64,000 bases of DNA from NCBI RefSeq assembly GCF_023701945.1, contig NZ_JABAEF010000001.1, positions 434,001 through 498,000 on the forward strand, given 5' to 3'. The notes under the pieces were generated by a model. The model was not told the origin of the DNA, did no database searches, and saw nothing but the letters and a program-made list of their open reading frames with translations. The DNA comes from Rhizobium sp. CG5. GTDB lineage: Bacteria; Pseudomonadota; Alphaproteobacteria; Rhizobiales; Rhizobiaceae. Made by a program: the position numbers and the translations under genes. This document shows positions 1 to 7,257 of the stretch, one piece after another; positions within the stretch are counted from its first letter, which is position 1; every line of letters starts with the position of its first letter.

Positions 1-403
1 CGGCCGGCGTCACGGTTCGGCGATCGCGAAACTCCTTCCAGAAGGCCATGTCGAGACTGCTGTCGGCGACGACCCGTGAATCGACCCGGTAGACGCCACC
101 CTCCGGCTTTTCCTCGATATCGACGGCCAGGGTTCGTTTGATCGGCTGTCGGTGGCGATCCGGCTGGCGCAGGGATTGCTGTAGCCGGTCGGCGGAGGGG
201 TTCGGCATGCGCTCTGCCGTGATCGAGGGGTGCCAGTCTGCGATACCGCCGGCCGGTCGGATGGCGTTCCACAGATCGAGCGGACTGGCCCGCATGGTGC
301 GGGTGAGCGAAATGGTCCGCCGGCCGAGCGGGGCGGCCATCAGCAGCCAGAGCAAGCCGATATTGATCGCGAGCAATAATAGCGCCGGGGCCATCGTCTG
401 CAT
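1..403 (-). CDS. SRPBCC (START-like) domain protein with N-terminal membrane anchor, partial
   Basis: The reading frame stays open on the minus strand to the left edge of the window, so the C-terminus is missing. The visible product has a hydrophobic segment at about residues 3-20. It is followed by a stretch (SLTRTMRASPLDLWNAI, then ADWHP) typical of the first strand and helix of SRPBCC/polyketide-cyclase-like lipid-binding folds. The ATG at 403 is preferred to the one at 409 because a GGAAGG ribosome-binding site lies 7 nt upstream of it. Family assignment is by pattern only and the ligand is unknown. No partner genes can be seen because the gene runs off the window. Confidence 0.55.
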   Translation of the reverse strand, partial: MQTMAPALLLLAINIGLLWLLMAAPLGRRTISLTRTMRASPLDLWNAIRPAGGIADWHPSITAERMPNPSADRLQQSLRQPDRHRQPIKRTLAVDIEEKPEGGVYRVDSRVVADSSLDMAFWKEFRDRRTVTPA

Positions 404-541
404 TCCCATTCCTTCCGGACAGAGCCGGTTTCTGCTGGATGGAGCTTAGCAGGACCTGCCTATCGGGAAGGTTTCCAAGCGATGTTGCATTTTAGCAAAA
501 ATCAACAGGTGGGCCGGCTGGCGGGCCGGCCCGTCCTCGGC

Positions 542-1249
542 TCAAGCCGCGGCTTCGTCGAGCAGGAATGCGTCGCTGACCCGCAGCCAGCGTGACCGGA
601 CGGGCTCGACCGGTTGCGGTGCCAGCGTTCCGAGCGAGGCGGTGAAGGCGTGCCAGTCGGGATGGCTGCTGCCGTGAACGGCAGCCCGGTCGATGCGCTG
701 GATGGCACTGGCCTGTTCCGGGCTCAGAGCACCAATGTCCGGGCCGCAGCCACCGCGCAGCACGCGAAGCACATAGTTAAGGTCGCCGGCCAGCATGCGT
801 GCACCTCGATGGCCGCGGATGAGATGATAGGCGCCCATGCCGTTGCTCAGCGCCAGGCGCACCTGGTCAAGCGCCAGCACCGACAGGCTGGCCGGCACAC
901 GGGATGCAACCTCGATGATATGCAGCACGAGTTCCAGTTCCAGCGGCGAATTGATGACGCCATCGGTGGTGAACATCAGCCGGATCCAACCGGCATTGAT
1001 GTCGTCGAGCGTGCCCTGGGGATAGCATTGATGGACGATGTAATGGGTGAGGGTCTCGACAAAAAAGGTCGACCACTCCTCGCATTTCTCAGGACAGGAA
1101 TTGTTGAGCGCCAGCATGGTGACGACATCGACGGAAGTCTGGATGCCATACGGAAAGGTATATTTGCGCAGAAGTATGACGTCGTCGGCATTGAGCCTGT
1201 TTTTCCCGGCGATAACACATGCCGGAAAAGAGAGACGGAATTCGCTCAT
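542..1249 (-). CDS. conserved hypothetical protein, 235 aa
   Basis: An open frame of 235 residues with no signal peptide or membrane segment. I do not recognise a named domain. The central part (FPYGIQTSVDVVTMLALNN, then EEWSTFFVETLTHYIVHQ) is helical and matches my memory of an uncharacterised alphaproteobacterial family, but no function can be given. The ATG at 1249 follows a GGGGAT ribosome-binding site that overlaps the arm of an inverted repeat (1258-1280), so its translation may be structure-controlled. It appears monocistronic: the gene on its upstream side (1346-2293) is in the same direction but about 100 nt away. Confidence 0.7.
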   Translation of the reverse strand: MSEFRLSFPACVIAGKNRLNADDVILLRKYTFPYGIQTSVDVVTMLALNNSCPEKCEEWSTFFVETLTHYIVHQCYPQGTLDDINAGWIRLMFTTDGVINSPLELELVLHIIEVASRVPASLSVLALDQVRLALSNGMGAYHLIRGHRGARMLAGDLNYVLRVLRGGCGPDIGALSPEQASAIQRIDRAAVHGSSHPDWHAFTASLGTLAPQPVEPVRSRWLRVSDAFLLDEAAA

Positions 1250-1257
1250 CTTTTATC

Positions 1258-1280
1258 CCCAGTTTCATCATGAAACTGGG
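1258..1280 (-). promoter_or_regulatory. 10-bp inverted repeat overlapping the ribosome-binding site of the 235-aa gene
   Basis: The arms CCCAGTTTCA (1258-1267) and TGAAACTGGG (1271-1280) are perfect complements with a 3-nt loop. The inner end lies 8 nt from the start codon at 1249. On the minus-strand mRNA the distal arm ends in CUGGG, directly continuing into the GGGGAU Shine-Dalgarno-like sequence. It could be a protein operator, or an RNA hairpin that limits ribosome access. The sequence shows the repeat; its role is inferred. Confidence 0.5.
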
Positions 1281-1345
1281 CGTTTTTCTAGGTCAGAAAT
1301 ATTGCGATTTTGACAAGGAATGCGGTTGACGAACTCTACACGGCC

Positions 1346-2293
1346 TCAGTCGCTTTTTACGCTTCTGACGTGGTTCTGCTCGCGCCAGAGGATGAAAAGG
1401 CCGGAGCCGACAATGATTGCGATGCCCGACCATTTCGACAGGGTCGGGAAGTCGCCGAACAGGGCGTAACCCAGCACGGTTGCGGCGATGATCTCGAAAT
1501 ACTGGAACGGGGCCAGCACCGAGAGCGGCGCCATGCGGAAGGCCCGCACCACCAGCAGGTGGATATAGCCGGAGATTGAGCCGAGCAGCAGCAGCAGCGC
1601 CAGGCCAAGGCCTGAGGCCGGCAGCGACATCTCAAAATCGCCGCTGCCAAAGCTGCTGCCGGCCATCAGCGCCAGCCCCATGAAGGCCGTGCCGCCAAGG
1701 CCTGCCATGGTCTGCATGGTCATCGGCGTATCGGCTTCGCCAAGCGCCCGGTTGAGGAACATGTAGAGCGCGAACAGGAAGGCGCAGGCAACCGGCAGCA
1801 GCGCCGTCCAGCCGAAGATGGCATAACTCGGCTGGATGACGATCATCGCGCCGCCGAAGCCGACCAGGATGGCAAGCCAGCGTCGCCAGCCGACGCGATC
1901 ACCGAGGAAAAGCGCCGACAGCGCGGTCAGGATGAAGGGTTCGACGAAATAGATGGCGAAGACGTCGGCCAGCGGCATGTATTTGACGGCGGCGAAAAAC
2001 ATCAGGCTGGCGGCGCCATGCAGCGCGCCGCGCAACAGGTTCAGCCCCGGCCGGCGGGCAGAAAAGGCCTGTCGCCCCTGCAGCAGGACGAGGACGGGTA
2101 GGGTGCAGACCAGCTGAAAGAAGAAACGATAGAAGGTGATCTGGCCCGGCGACATGCCTTCGACATTCGCCATGTATTTGGCAATCGCATCCATGCCCGG
2201 CAGAACCAGCATGCAGCCCGCCATCAGCGCCATGCCGCGCAGCGGATTTGACGCCGTGGGATGGGGGGACGTGCTGAGCTTGGGATCGGACAT
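1346..2293 (-). CDS. EamA/DMT-family membrane transporter
   Basis: A 315-residue, strongly hydrophobic protein with about ten membrane segments arranged as two EamA repeats. The first repeat contains GMDAIAKYMANVEGMSPGQI and YFVEPFILTALSALFLGDRVG; the second ends with FQYFEIIAATVLGYALFGD and an IAIIVGSGLFILWRE terminus. These are typical of drug/metabolite exporters of the inner membrane. The substrate cannot be inferred. The ATG at 2293 is preferred to an in-frame TTG at 2323, since the extra ten residues are polar and not family-like. The ribosome-binding site is weak. No cotranscribed partner is evident. Confidence 0.85.
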   Translation of the reverse strand: MSDPKLSTSPHPTASNPLRGMALMAGCMLVLPGMDAIAKYMANVEGMSPGQITFYRFFFQLVCTLPVLVLLQGRQAFSARRPGLNLLRGALHGAASLMFFAAVKYMPLADVFAIYFVEPFILTALSALFLGDRVGWRRWLAILVGFGGAMIVIQPSYAIFGWTALLPVACAFLFALYMFLNRALGEADTPMTMQTMAGLGGTAFMGLALMAGSSFGSGDFEMSLPASGLGLALLLLLGSISGYIHLLVVRAFRMAPLSVLAPFQYFEIIAATVLGYALFGDFPTLSKWSGIAIIVGSGLFILWREQNHVRSVKSD

Positions 2294-2668
2294 CGAGTCG
2301 GGCTTTCGTGAAAAACCTATCAAGCACGCGGTTCGATGCAGTTCAAGAACACTCGACGGATGTCGTGATCGACATCCAGCACGCGCTTCCGGTCGCCTGT
2401 CCTATGGGCATTTGCCGCTAGTGCACCTGGAGTTCTGCCGAAGTTTTCATCGTAAGTCGCATGAAAGCGCGGTTTTCGGCGCTTTCGGGGTGGCCCATCC
2501 CGTCCCATGTTCCTATGATAGGGCTCTGCCGAATGACCGGCCGGACCATTCCGGGACCGTCCGAAGCGCCATCGCTTCTTTCGTCCCGGTCGATGATCAA
2601 CGCTATGCGCCTTGCGATCCGGTGTCCGTTACCGGGCACCGACCCCGCGCCAAGCAGAGGAGAGCATC
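2294..2668. other. intergenic region between divergent genes, with an 8-bp hairpin
   Basis: This 375-nt stretch separates the minus-strand EamA gene from the plus-strand XRE regulator and must carry both promoters. It contains GAAAGCGC (2463-2470) and GCGCTTTC (2479-2486) as a perfect inverted repeat with an 8-nt loop. No T-tract follows on either strand, so it is more likely an operator or mRNA structure than a terminator. Short frames here show no protein-family features. Confidence 0.4.
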
Positions 2669-3082
2669 ATGGCTCTACGACATAACAGCGCCCTTATTCC
2701 CGATGCCAGCGACGATACGCTTGGCGGACGTCTCTCGGCGGCCCGCGACGCGGTCGGCATTGACCTGAACACGCTCGCCAACCGGCTCGGCGTCAAGGAT
2801 GAGACCCTGCATGCCTGGGAATCCGACCGATCCGAGCCGCGGCCGTCGCGCCTCGTCAATCTGGCCGGCATTCTCGGCGTTTCACCGATGTGGCTGATGA
2901 CCGGCAATGGCGAGGGGCCGGCGGAGAGTGACGGGCAATTGCCGGTCGAGGCCATGCGCCACCAACTGCTGCGGCTCAACGAATTGCATCAGGAGACCGG
3001 CCGGCTGATGACGGTGCTGTCCAGGCAGATCGAACGGTTCGAGACCGAACGTGGCAACGGGGCCTTCAGCAGCCGGGCCTGA
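2669..3082 (+). CDS. XRE-family transcriptional regulator
   Basis: A 137-residue cytoplasmic protein with a Cro/C1-type helix-turn-helix at about residues 17-72. It includes LGGRLSAARDAVGIDLNTLA, then ANRLGVKDETLHAWESDRSE and PSRLVNLAGILGVSPMWL, the usual HTH_3 pattern. The C-terminal part is a leucine-rich amphipathic helix (LLRLNELHQETGRLMTVLSR) suited to dimerisation. The ATG at 2669 has AGAGGAGAG just upstream. It ends 3 nt before the convergent lipB gene. Its target is unknown; the AT-poor intergenic region upstream with its hairpin is a natural place for autoregulation. Confidence 0.85.
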   Translation: MALRHNSALIPDASDDTLGGRLSAARDAVGIDLNTLANRLGVKDETLHAWESDRSEPRPSRLVNLAGILGVSPMWLMTGNGEGPAESDGQLPVEAMRHQLLRLNELHQETGRLMTVLSRQIERFETERGNGAFSSRA

Positions 3083-3085
3083 TCC

Positions 3086-3808
3086 TCACGGGCGCGGTGC
3101 GTCCGCCGTTGCGCCAAAGACCTGCTCGAAGGCGTCCCGCAGCCGCATGTCGACATCGGCCATCATGACCGGCAGGCCGAGATCGACCAGGCTGGTGACG
3201 CCATAGGCCGAGATGCCGCATGGCACGATGCCGCCGTAATGGCTGAGATCCGGATCGACATTGAGCGACAGGCCGTGGAAGCTGACCCAGCGGCGCAGGC
3301 GAATGCCAAGGGCGGCGATCTTGTCCTCGGCCATGCTGCCATCCGGCAGCAGGGGCTTTTCGGGACGGCGCACCCAGACGCCGACCCGATCCTCGCGCCG
3401 CTCGCCGCGCACGTTCATCAGGTCGAGCGTGCGGATGATGACGTCTTCGAGGGCCGCCACATAGGCGCGCACATCAGGGCGGCGGCGCTTGAGGTCGAGC
3501 ATGACATAGGCGATGCGCTGGCCGGGACCATGATAGGTGTATTCGCCGCCGCGGCCGGTCGCAAACACCGGAAAACGGTCGATGTCGATCAGGCCGTCCG
3601 GCTTGGCGCTGGTGCCGCCGGTATAGAGCGGCGGATGCTCCAGCAGCCAGACCAGTTCATCGGCGCTGCCGTCCGCAATGGCGGCCACTTCCGCCTCCAT
3701 CTCCGCGACCGCCGTCTCGTAAGGAACGAGGCCTTCGGAGATTCGCCACCGGACCGGCGGCGAGCCGGGTATGGGCAGCATTTCGGTCTGAATATCGGTG
3801 CGCAGCAT
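3086..3808 (-). CDS. lipB: octanoyl-[acyl-carrier-protein]:protein N-octanoyltransferase (LipB)
   Basis: LipB moves the octanoyl group from acyl carrier protein to lysines of lipoyl domains (E2 subunits, GcvH), the first step of endogenous lipoate synthesis in the cytoplasm. The 240-residue product has the family hallmarks in order: [11 protein letters not shown], the [12 protein letters not shown] substrate loop, the catalytic lysine in [18 protein letters not shown], and the acyl-accepting cysteine in GGIVPCGI. The ATG at 3808 is chosen because AAGGAAG lies 8 nt upstream; the ATG at 3814 would leave only 2 nt. Length fits the family. It is convergent with the XRE gene and divergent from tRNA-Leu. 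Confidence 0.95.
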   Translation of the reverse strand: MLRTDIQTEMLPIPGSPPVRWRISEGLVPYETAVAEMEAEVAAIADGSADELVWLLEHPPLYTGGTSAKPDGLIDIDRFPVFATGRGGEYTYHGPGQRIAYVMLDLKRRRPDVRAYVAALEDVIIRTLDLMNVRGERREDRVGVWVRRPEKPLLPDGSMAEDKIAALGIRLRRWVSFHGLSLNVDPDLSHYGGIVPCGISAYGVTSLVDLGLPVMMADVDMRLRDAFEQVFGATADAPRP

Positions 3809-3999
3809 GGTCATGACTTCCTTTGTCTCTAATTGGCAAGAAAGCCGAGACACTTCAAGTGCGGCGGTTTGCAACGTGTTCGCAGCGGCCCCGATCGGCG
3901 GGTCGGCGAATTATCAAAAATCTGTCATGGTGGCCTTGTGCACCCCAATCGCTTTTGCTACATGCAGCCCCGCCGGAGCAGTTCGGCATCTACCACGAT

Positions 4000-4084
4000 G
4001 CGGTCGTGGCGGAATTGGTAGACGCGCAGCGTTGAGGTCGCTGTGGGGCAACCCGTGGAAGTTCGAGTCTTCTCGACCGCACCA
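4000..4084 (+). tRNA. tRNA-Leu (anticodon GAG)
   Basis: The acceptor stem GCGGTCG (4000-4006) pairs with CGACCGC (4074-4080), followed by discriminator A and an encoded CCA. The anticodon stem CAGCG/CGCTG encloses TTGAGGT, giving anticodon GAG at 4034-4036. A long variable arm (GGGGCAACCC region) and the T-loop GTTCGAGTC are as expected for a class II leucine tRNA. A strong terminator follows 6 nt later, so it is a single-gene transcript. Confidence 0.97.
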
Positions 4085-4090
4085 GATAAA

Positions 4091-4110
4091 CCCGCTTCGG
4101 CGGGTTTTTT
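4091..4110 (+). terminator. rho-independent terminator of tRNA-Leu
   Basis: CCCGC (4091-4095), loop TTCG, GCGGG (4100-4104), then six Ts, with three upstream As that extend pairing into the T-tract. It lies immediately after the tRNA 3' end. Confidence 0.9.
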
Positions 4111-4138
4111 CGTTTTCGGGATGCTGCAGATTTTCGCT

Positions 4139-4639
4139 TCAAGCGCCCTGCCGCTGCGACTTTTCCCATTTGCGCACCAGCCGGTCGCGCTTCAGCTTGG
4201 ACAGGCGCTTCAGCCAGAACATGCCGTCGAGCTGATCCACCTCGTGCTGCATGCAGATCGCCGCAAAATCCTCCATCCGCTCTTCGATCGCCTGTCCATC
4301 GAGGTCCTGATAGCGCACGGTGATCGCCTTGGGACGGGTGACGGTCTCGGTGGCACCGGGCATGGAGATGCTGCCCTCGGTATGGCTCATCAGGTCGGGC
4401 GAAAACCAGGTGATGTCGGGATTGACATAGGTTCGCCGGCCGCCCAGTTCGGGCAAATCGAGCACCACCAGCCGTGAGGCTATGCCGATATGGGCGGCAG
4501 TGATGCCGACGCCCGGTGCGGCACGCAGCGTGTCGTAAAGATCATCGGCGAGATCGCGCAGCGCCTGGTCAAAACTTGTCATCGCTATGCAGGGACGGCT
4601 CAGGGCGGCATCGGGAAAATAGACGATCTGGCGCTTCAT
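4139..4639 (-). CDS. peptide-deformylase-like protein lacking two metal ligands
   Basis: This 166-residue protein has the size and order of a peptide deformylase: motif 1 GVGITAAHIG (residues 43-52), motif 2 EGSISMPG (88-95) and motif 3 QHEVDQLDG (131-139). In active enzymes motif 2 is EGCLS and motif 3 is HExxH, giving Cys90, His132 and His136 as metal ligands. Here the equivalent positions are Ser90, His132 and Gln136, while the catalytic Glu133 remains. Removal of formyl groups from nascent proteins is therefore doubtful; it may be a binding paralogue or have changed chemistry. Start ATG 4639 has GAAAGG 7 nt upstream; the longer frame to 4768 lacks family sequence. It is convergent with tRNA-Leu. 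Confidence 0.85.
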   Translation of the reverse strand: MKRQIVYFPDAALSRPCIAMTSFDQALRDLADDLYDTLRAAPGVGITAAHIGIASRLVVLDLPELGGRRTYVNPDITWFSPDLMSHTEGSISMPGATETVTRPKAITVRYQDLDGQAIEERMEDFAAICMQHEVDQLDGMFWLKRLSKLKRDRLVRKWEKSQRQGA

Positions 4640-4867
4640 CGCGATGCCTTTCGGGGGTGGCCCGCCTTGCTGCATGGGTCTTGCTTTGCCGGCTGGCCAC
4701 CATTGCTGGACCTGATAGGACGAATGGGGTAGCAGGGGCATGTCGGCATTTGCAATAGCGTCACTCAAAGACGCTAGAGGATTGTTGACAATGGGCTTTC
4801 AGGCGCCATTCTCCAACTCGGCCGATCAGTCCCTGCGGCTGTCGGGTTCATCAAGGCGGGAGCGGAA

Positions 4868-6286
4868 ATGACCAATATCGGCGATGATATCCGCCTGCGC
4901 GCCGCCCCTGATGACCGTCAGGCCGACATCTATGGCGAAGACGGCTCGATCCGCTCCGATTTTCTGGCCATGGTGGGGGCCGCAATCGCCGACCGCGATG
5001 TGCTGTTCCTGCGCCAGAGCGTGGCGCGCCTGCACGAATCGGAAATGGGTGACCTGATCGAATCGATCCAGCCCGAGCAGCGCTATGCGCTGGTGCGGCT
5101 GCTCGGCGATGATTTCGACATGACGGCGCTGACGGAAGTCGACGAGACGATCCGCCTGCAGATCGTCGAGCAGATGTCGAATGCGCAGATCGCCGCGGCG
5201 ATCGGCGATCTTGATTCGGACGATGCCGTCTACATTCTCGAAGACCTCGACCATGCCGACCGGGAAGAAATCCTGGCGCAATTGCCGTTTACCGAACGGG
5301 TGCGGCTGCGCCGGGCGCTCGACTATCCGGAAAGCTCGGCCGGCCGGCGCATGCAGACCGAATTCGTCGCCGTGCCGCCATTCTGGACGGTCGGCCAGAC
5401 GATCGACTACATGCGCGACGAGGAGGGCCTGCCGGAGACGTTCACGCAGATCTTCGTCATCGATCCGACCTTCAAGCTGCTCGGCACCATCGATCTCGAC
5501 CGCATTCTGCGCGCCAAGCGGCAGGTGAAGATCGAGACCATCATGCGCGAAACCAATCACCCGATCCCGGCCGAGATGGACCAGGAAGAGGCGGCGCAGG
5601 TGTTCGAGCAATACGACTTGCTGTCGGCGGCCGTGGTCGACGAGAACGGCCGGCTGGTCGGCGTGCTGACGATCGACGACGTCGTCGACGTGATCCAGGA
5701 AGAAGCCGAGGAAGACCTGATGCGCCTCGGCGGCGTCGGCGATGAAGAACTGTCGGACAGCGTGCGCGAGACCTCACGGTCGCGCGTGCCGTGGCTGCTG
5801 GTCAATCTGGTGACGGCCTTTTTGTCGGCCTCCGTCATTTCTATGTTCGAGGCCACCATCGAGGAGGTCGTTGCCCTGGCCATCCTGATGCCGATCGTCG
5901 CCGGGATGGGCGGCAATGCCGGATCGCAGACCATGACGGTGACCGTGCGGGCCCTGGCGACCCGCAATCTCGACATCCACAATGCCTGGCGCGTCGCCCG
6001 GCGCGAGGCGGGCGTCGGGCTGATCAACGGCGTGCTGATCGGCACCCTGGTCGGCACGGTTGCGGGCTTCTGGTTCCAGGATTACCATATCGGCGGTCTG
6101 ATCGCGACGGCGATGCTGATCAACATGTTTGCCGCCGCCATGGCCGGCATTCTCATTCCGCTGCTGCTCGACCGGGCAGGGGCCGATCCGGCGGTGTCCT
6201 CGGCGGTTTTCGTGACCGCGATCACCGATACGACCGGATTTTTCAGCTTCCTGGGACTTGCCACCTGGTGGTTCATGTCCGGCTGA
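4868..6286 (+). CDS. mgtE: magnesium transporter MgtE
   Basis: MgtE is a homodimeric inner-membrane Mg2+ channel gated by its own cytoplasmic Mg2+-sensing domains. The 472-residue product has the full layout: an N-terminal superhelical domain (about 30-130, with repeated LxxLDxDDAV-like turns), two CBS domains (about 135-255), a connecting helix with EEAEEDLMRLGG, and five membrane segments (about 295-470). The GGNAGSQ signature is present, as is a conserved last segment (FVTAITDTTGFFSFLGLA). Start ATG 4868 follows GGGAGCGGAA. The next gene, a MerR regulator, starts from its own promoter 12 nt downstream of the stop, so the pair is probably not strictly cotranscribed. Confidence 0.95.
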   Translation: MTNIGDDIRLRAAPDDRQADIYGEDGSIRSDFLAMVGAAIADRDVLFLRQSVARLHESEMGDLIESIQPEQRYALVRLLGDDFDMTALTEVDETIRLQIVEQMSNAQIAAAIGDLDSDDAVYILEDLDHADREEILAQLPFTERVRLRRALDYPESSAGRRMQTEFVAVPPFWTVGQTIDYMRDEEGLPETFTQIFVIDPTFKLLGTIDLDRILRAKRQVKIETIMRETNHPIPAEMDQEEAAQVFEQYDLLSAAVVDENGRLVGVLTIDDVVDVIQEEAEEDLMRLGGVGDEELSDSVRETSRSRVPWLLVNLVTAFLSASVISMFEATIEEVVALAILMPIVAGMGGNAGSQTMTVTVRALATRNLDIHNAWRVARREAGVGLINGVLIGTLVGTVAGFWFQDYHIGGLIATAMLINMFAAAMAGILIPLLLDRAGADPAVSSAVFVTAITDTTGFFSFLGLATWWFMSG

Positions 6287-6297
6287 GGGGCAAAAAA

Positions 6298-6325
6298 TTG
6301 ACTTTTACGTAACAGTCAATATTAT
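6298..6325 (+). promoter_or_regulatory. promoter with palindromic MerR-type operator
   Basis: A -35-like TTGACT (6298-6303) and a -10-like TATTAT (6320-6325) are 16 nt apart. The segment 6298-6319 is an almost perfect 22-bp palindrome: outer arms TTGACT and AGTCAA, inner core TTACGTAA, one mismatched pair. Its position within the promoter of a MerR-family gene is the arrangement used by self-regulating MerR proteins. Transcription would start near 6332, downstream of the in-frame ATG at 6324. Confidence 0.65.
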
Positions 6326-6353
6326 GAGCGTTCAATACGGAAACGGAACGCTT

Positions 6354-6740
6354 GTGACGAAATTTTTCAGCATTACAGAATTGACACGCGAGTTCGGAGT
6401 GTCGACCCGCACGCTTCGTTTTTACGAGGACGAGGGTCTGATCCATCCCGAACGCCGCGGTCGTACGCGCCTCTACAGGGCCGCAGATCGACGGCTGATC
6501 CAGGAAATCCTGCGCGGCCGGCGCATCGGCTTCACGATCGCCGAAATCCGCGAAGTGATTCATGTCTACAAGGAGCCGCCCGGCGAGATCGGCCAGCTGA
6601 AGCTGCTGATGAAGCGAATCGACGAGAAGCGCGAAGAACTGCGGCAGAAACGCAAGGATATCGACGAGACTCTGGCCGAACTCGACCATGTGGAGGAAGC
6701 CTGCCTGACCCGGCTGGTGGAAATCGGCGTCGGAACCTGA
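6354..6740 (+). CDS. MerR-family transcriptional regulator
   Basis: A 128-residue regulator with an N-terminal winged helix (FSITELTREFGVSTRTLRFY, then EDEGLIHPERRGRTRLY, residues 5-42) and a dimerisation coiled coil (about 80-115, KRIDEKREELRQKRKDIDE). It has no paired cysteines of metal-sensing MerR proteins, so an organic effector is more likely. The GTG at 6354 is chosen because an upstream ATG at 6324 lies inside the predicted -10 element and would not be in the mRNA. The product then starts as in related rhizobial regulators of the LiuR type, which control branched-chain amino-acid catabolism. No such catabolic genes are adjacent here, so the regulon is unknown. Confidence 0.85.
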   Translation: MTKFFSITELTREFGVSTRTLRFYEDEGLIHPERRGRTRLYRAADRRLIQEILRGRRIGFTIAEIREVIHVYKEPPGEIGQLKLLMKRIDEKREELRQKRKDIDETLAELDHVEEACLTRLVEIGVGT

Positions 6741-6768
6741 GGTCCGATCGGCAGGTCACGCCGAGGGG

Positions 6769-7245
6769 TCAGACCCAGCGCCGGGTTCGCCGGCAATAGC
6801 GTTCGAAATCGACGCCGAAGCGGGCGAGCAGGTGCATTTCCTCGCAGCGGATCGCCAGAAGCGTCGTGGCGATCGCTGCGGCCGGTGCTGCGATAAAGAA
6901 CCAGGGATTACTGGTCAGAAGGCCAAGGGCGATCATCATCAAGGTATAGCCGAGATAGATCGGGTTGCGGGTGAACCGAAAGGGTCCGCTGGTCACCAGC
7001 CGGCAGGCGCAGCGGTGCGGCATGACGGTGGTGTGGAACAGCATCAGGGTACGCACCGCCCAGATGTCGAGCGCTAAGGCGAAGCTGGCGGTCAGTCCAC
7101 CCACGATCCAGGGCAGGGGTCCGGTCATCGTCGTCGCCGGCATTCGCCCGACCAAGTGGTCAAGCAGAATGGCGGCCAGGAAGGCGGCCCCGTAGAGCAC
7201 GGGTGGCCAGGGGAAGTTCAGAGGCCTCAGGCGATAGGCGTTCAT
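6769..7245 (-). CDS. isoprenylcysteine carboxyl methyltransferase-like membrane methyltransferase
   Basis: A 158-residue protein with four or so membrane segments. It carries the ICMT/PEMT-type signature RLVTSGPFRFTRNPIYLGYT near residues 83-102 and the closing pair of acidic residues in RCEEMHLLARFGVDFERYC, which bind S-adenosylmethionine in this family. Bacterial members methylate small or lipid substrates that are mostly unknown. It starts 12 nt after the stop of the DUF1624 gene, so the two are cotranscribed, probably with the DUF599 gene further upstream. It converges on the MerR gene. Confidence 0.8.
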   Translation of the reverse strand: MNAYRLRPLNFPWPPVLYGAAFLAAILLDHLVGRMPATTMTGPLPWIVGGLTASFALALDIWAVRTLMLFHTTVMPHRCACRLVTSGPFRFTRNPIYLGYTLMMIALGLLTSNPWFFIAAPAAAIATTLLAIRCEEMHLLARFGVDFERYCRRTRRWV

Positions 7246-7257
7246 CGATATGTCCGA

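Noticed and set aside
138-449. Plus-strand frame of 103 codons at the left edge
   Set aside because: It is the complement of the SRPBCC-like gene, which has a better start, ribosome-binding site and family-like sequence.
2463-2486. 8-bp hairpin as a rho-independent terminator
   Set aside because: No T-tract follows on either strand; kept only as a note on the intergenic region.
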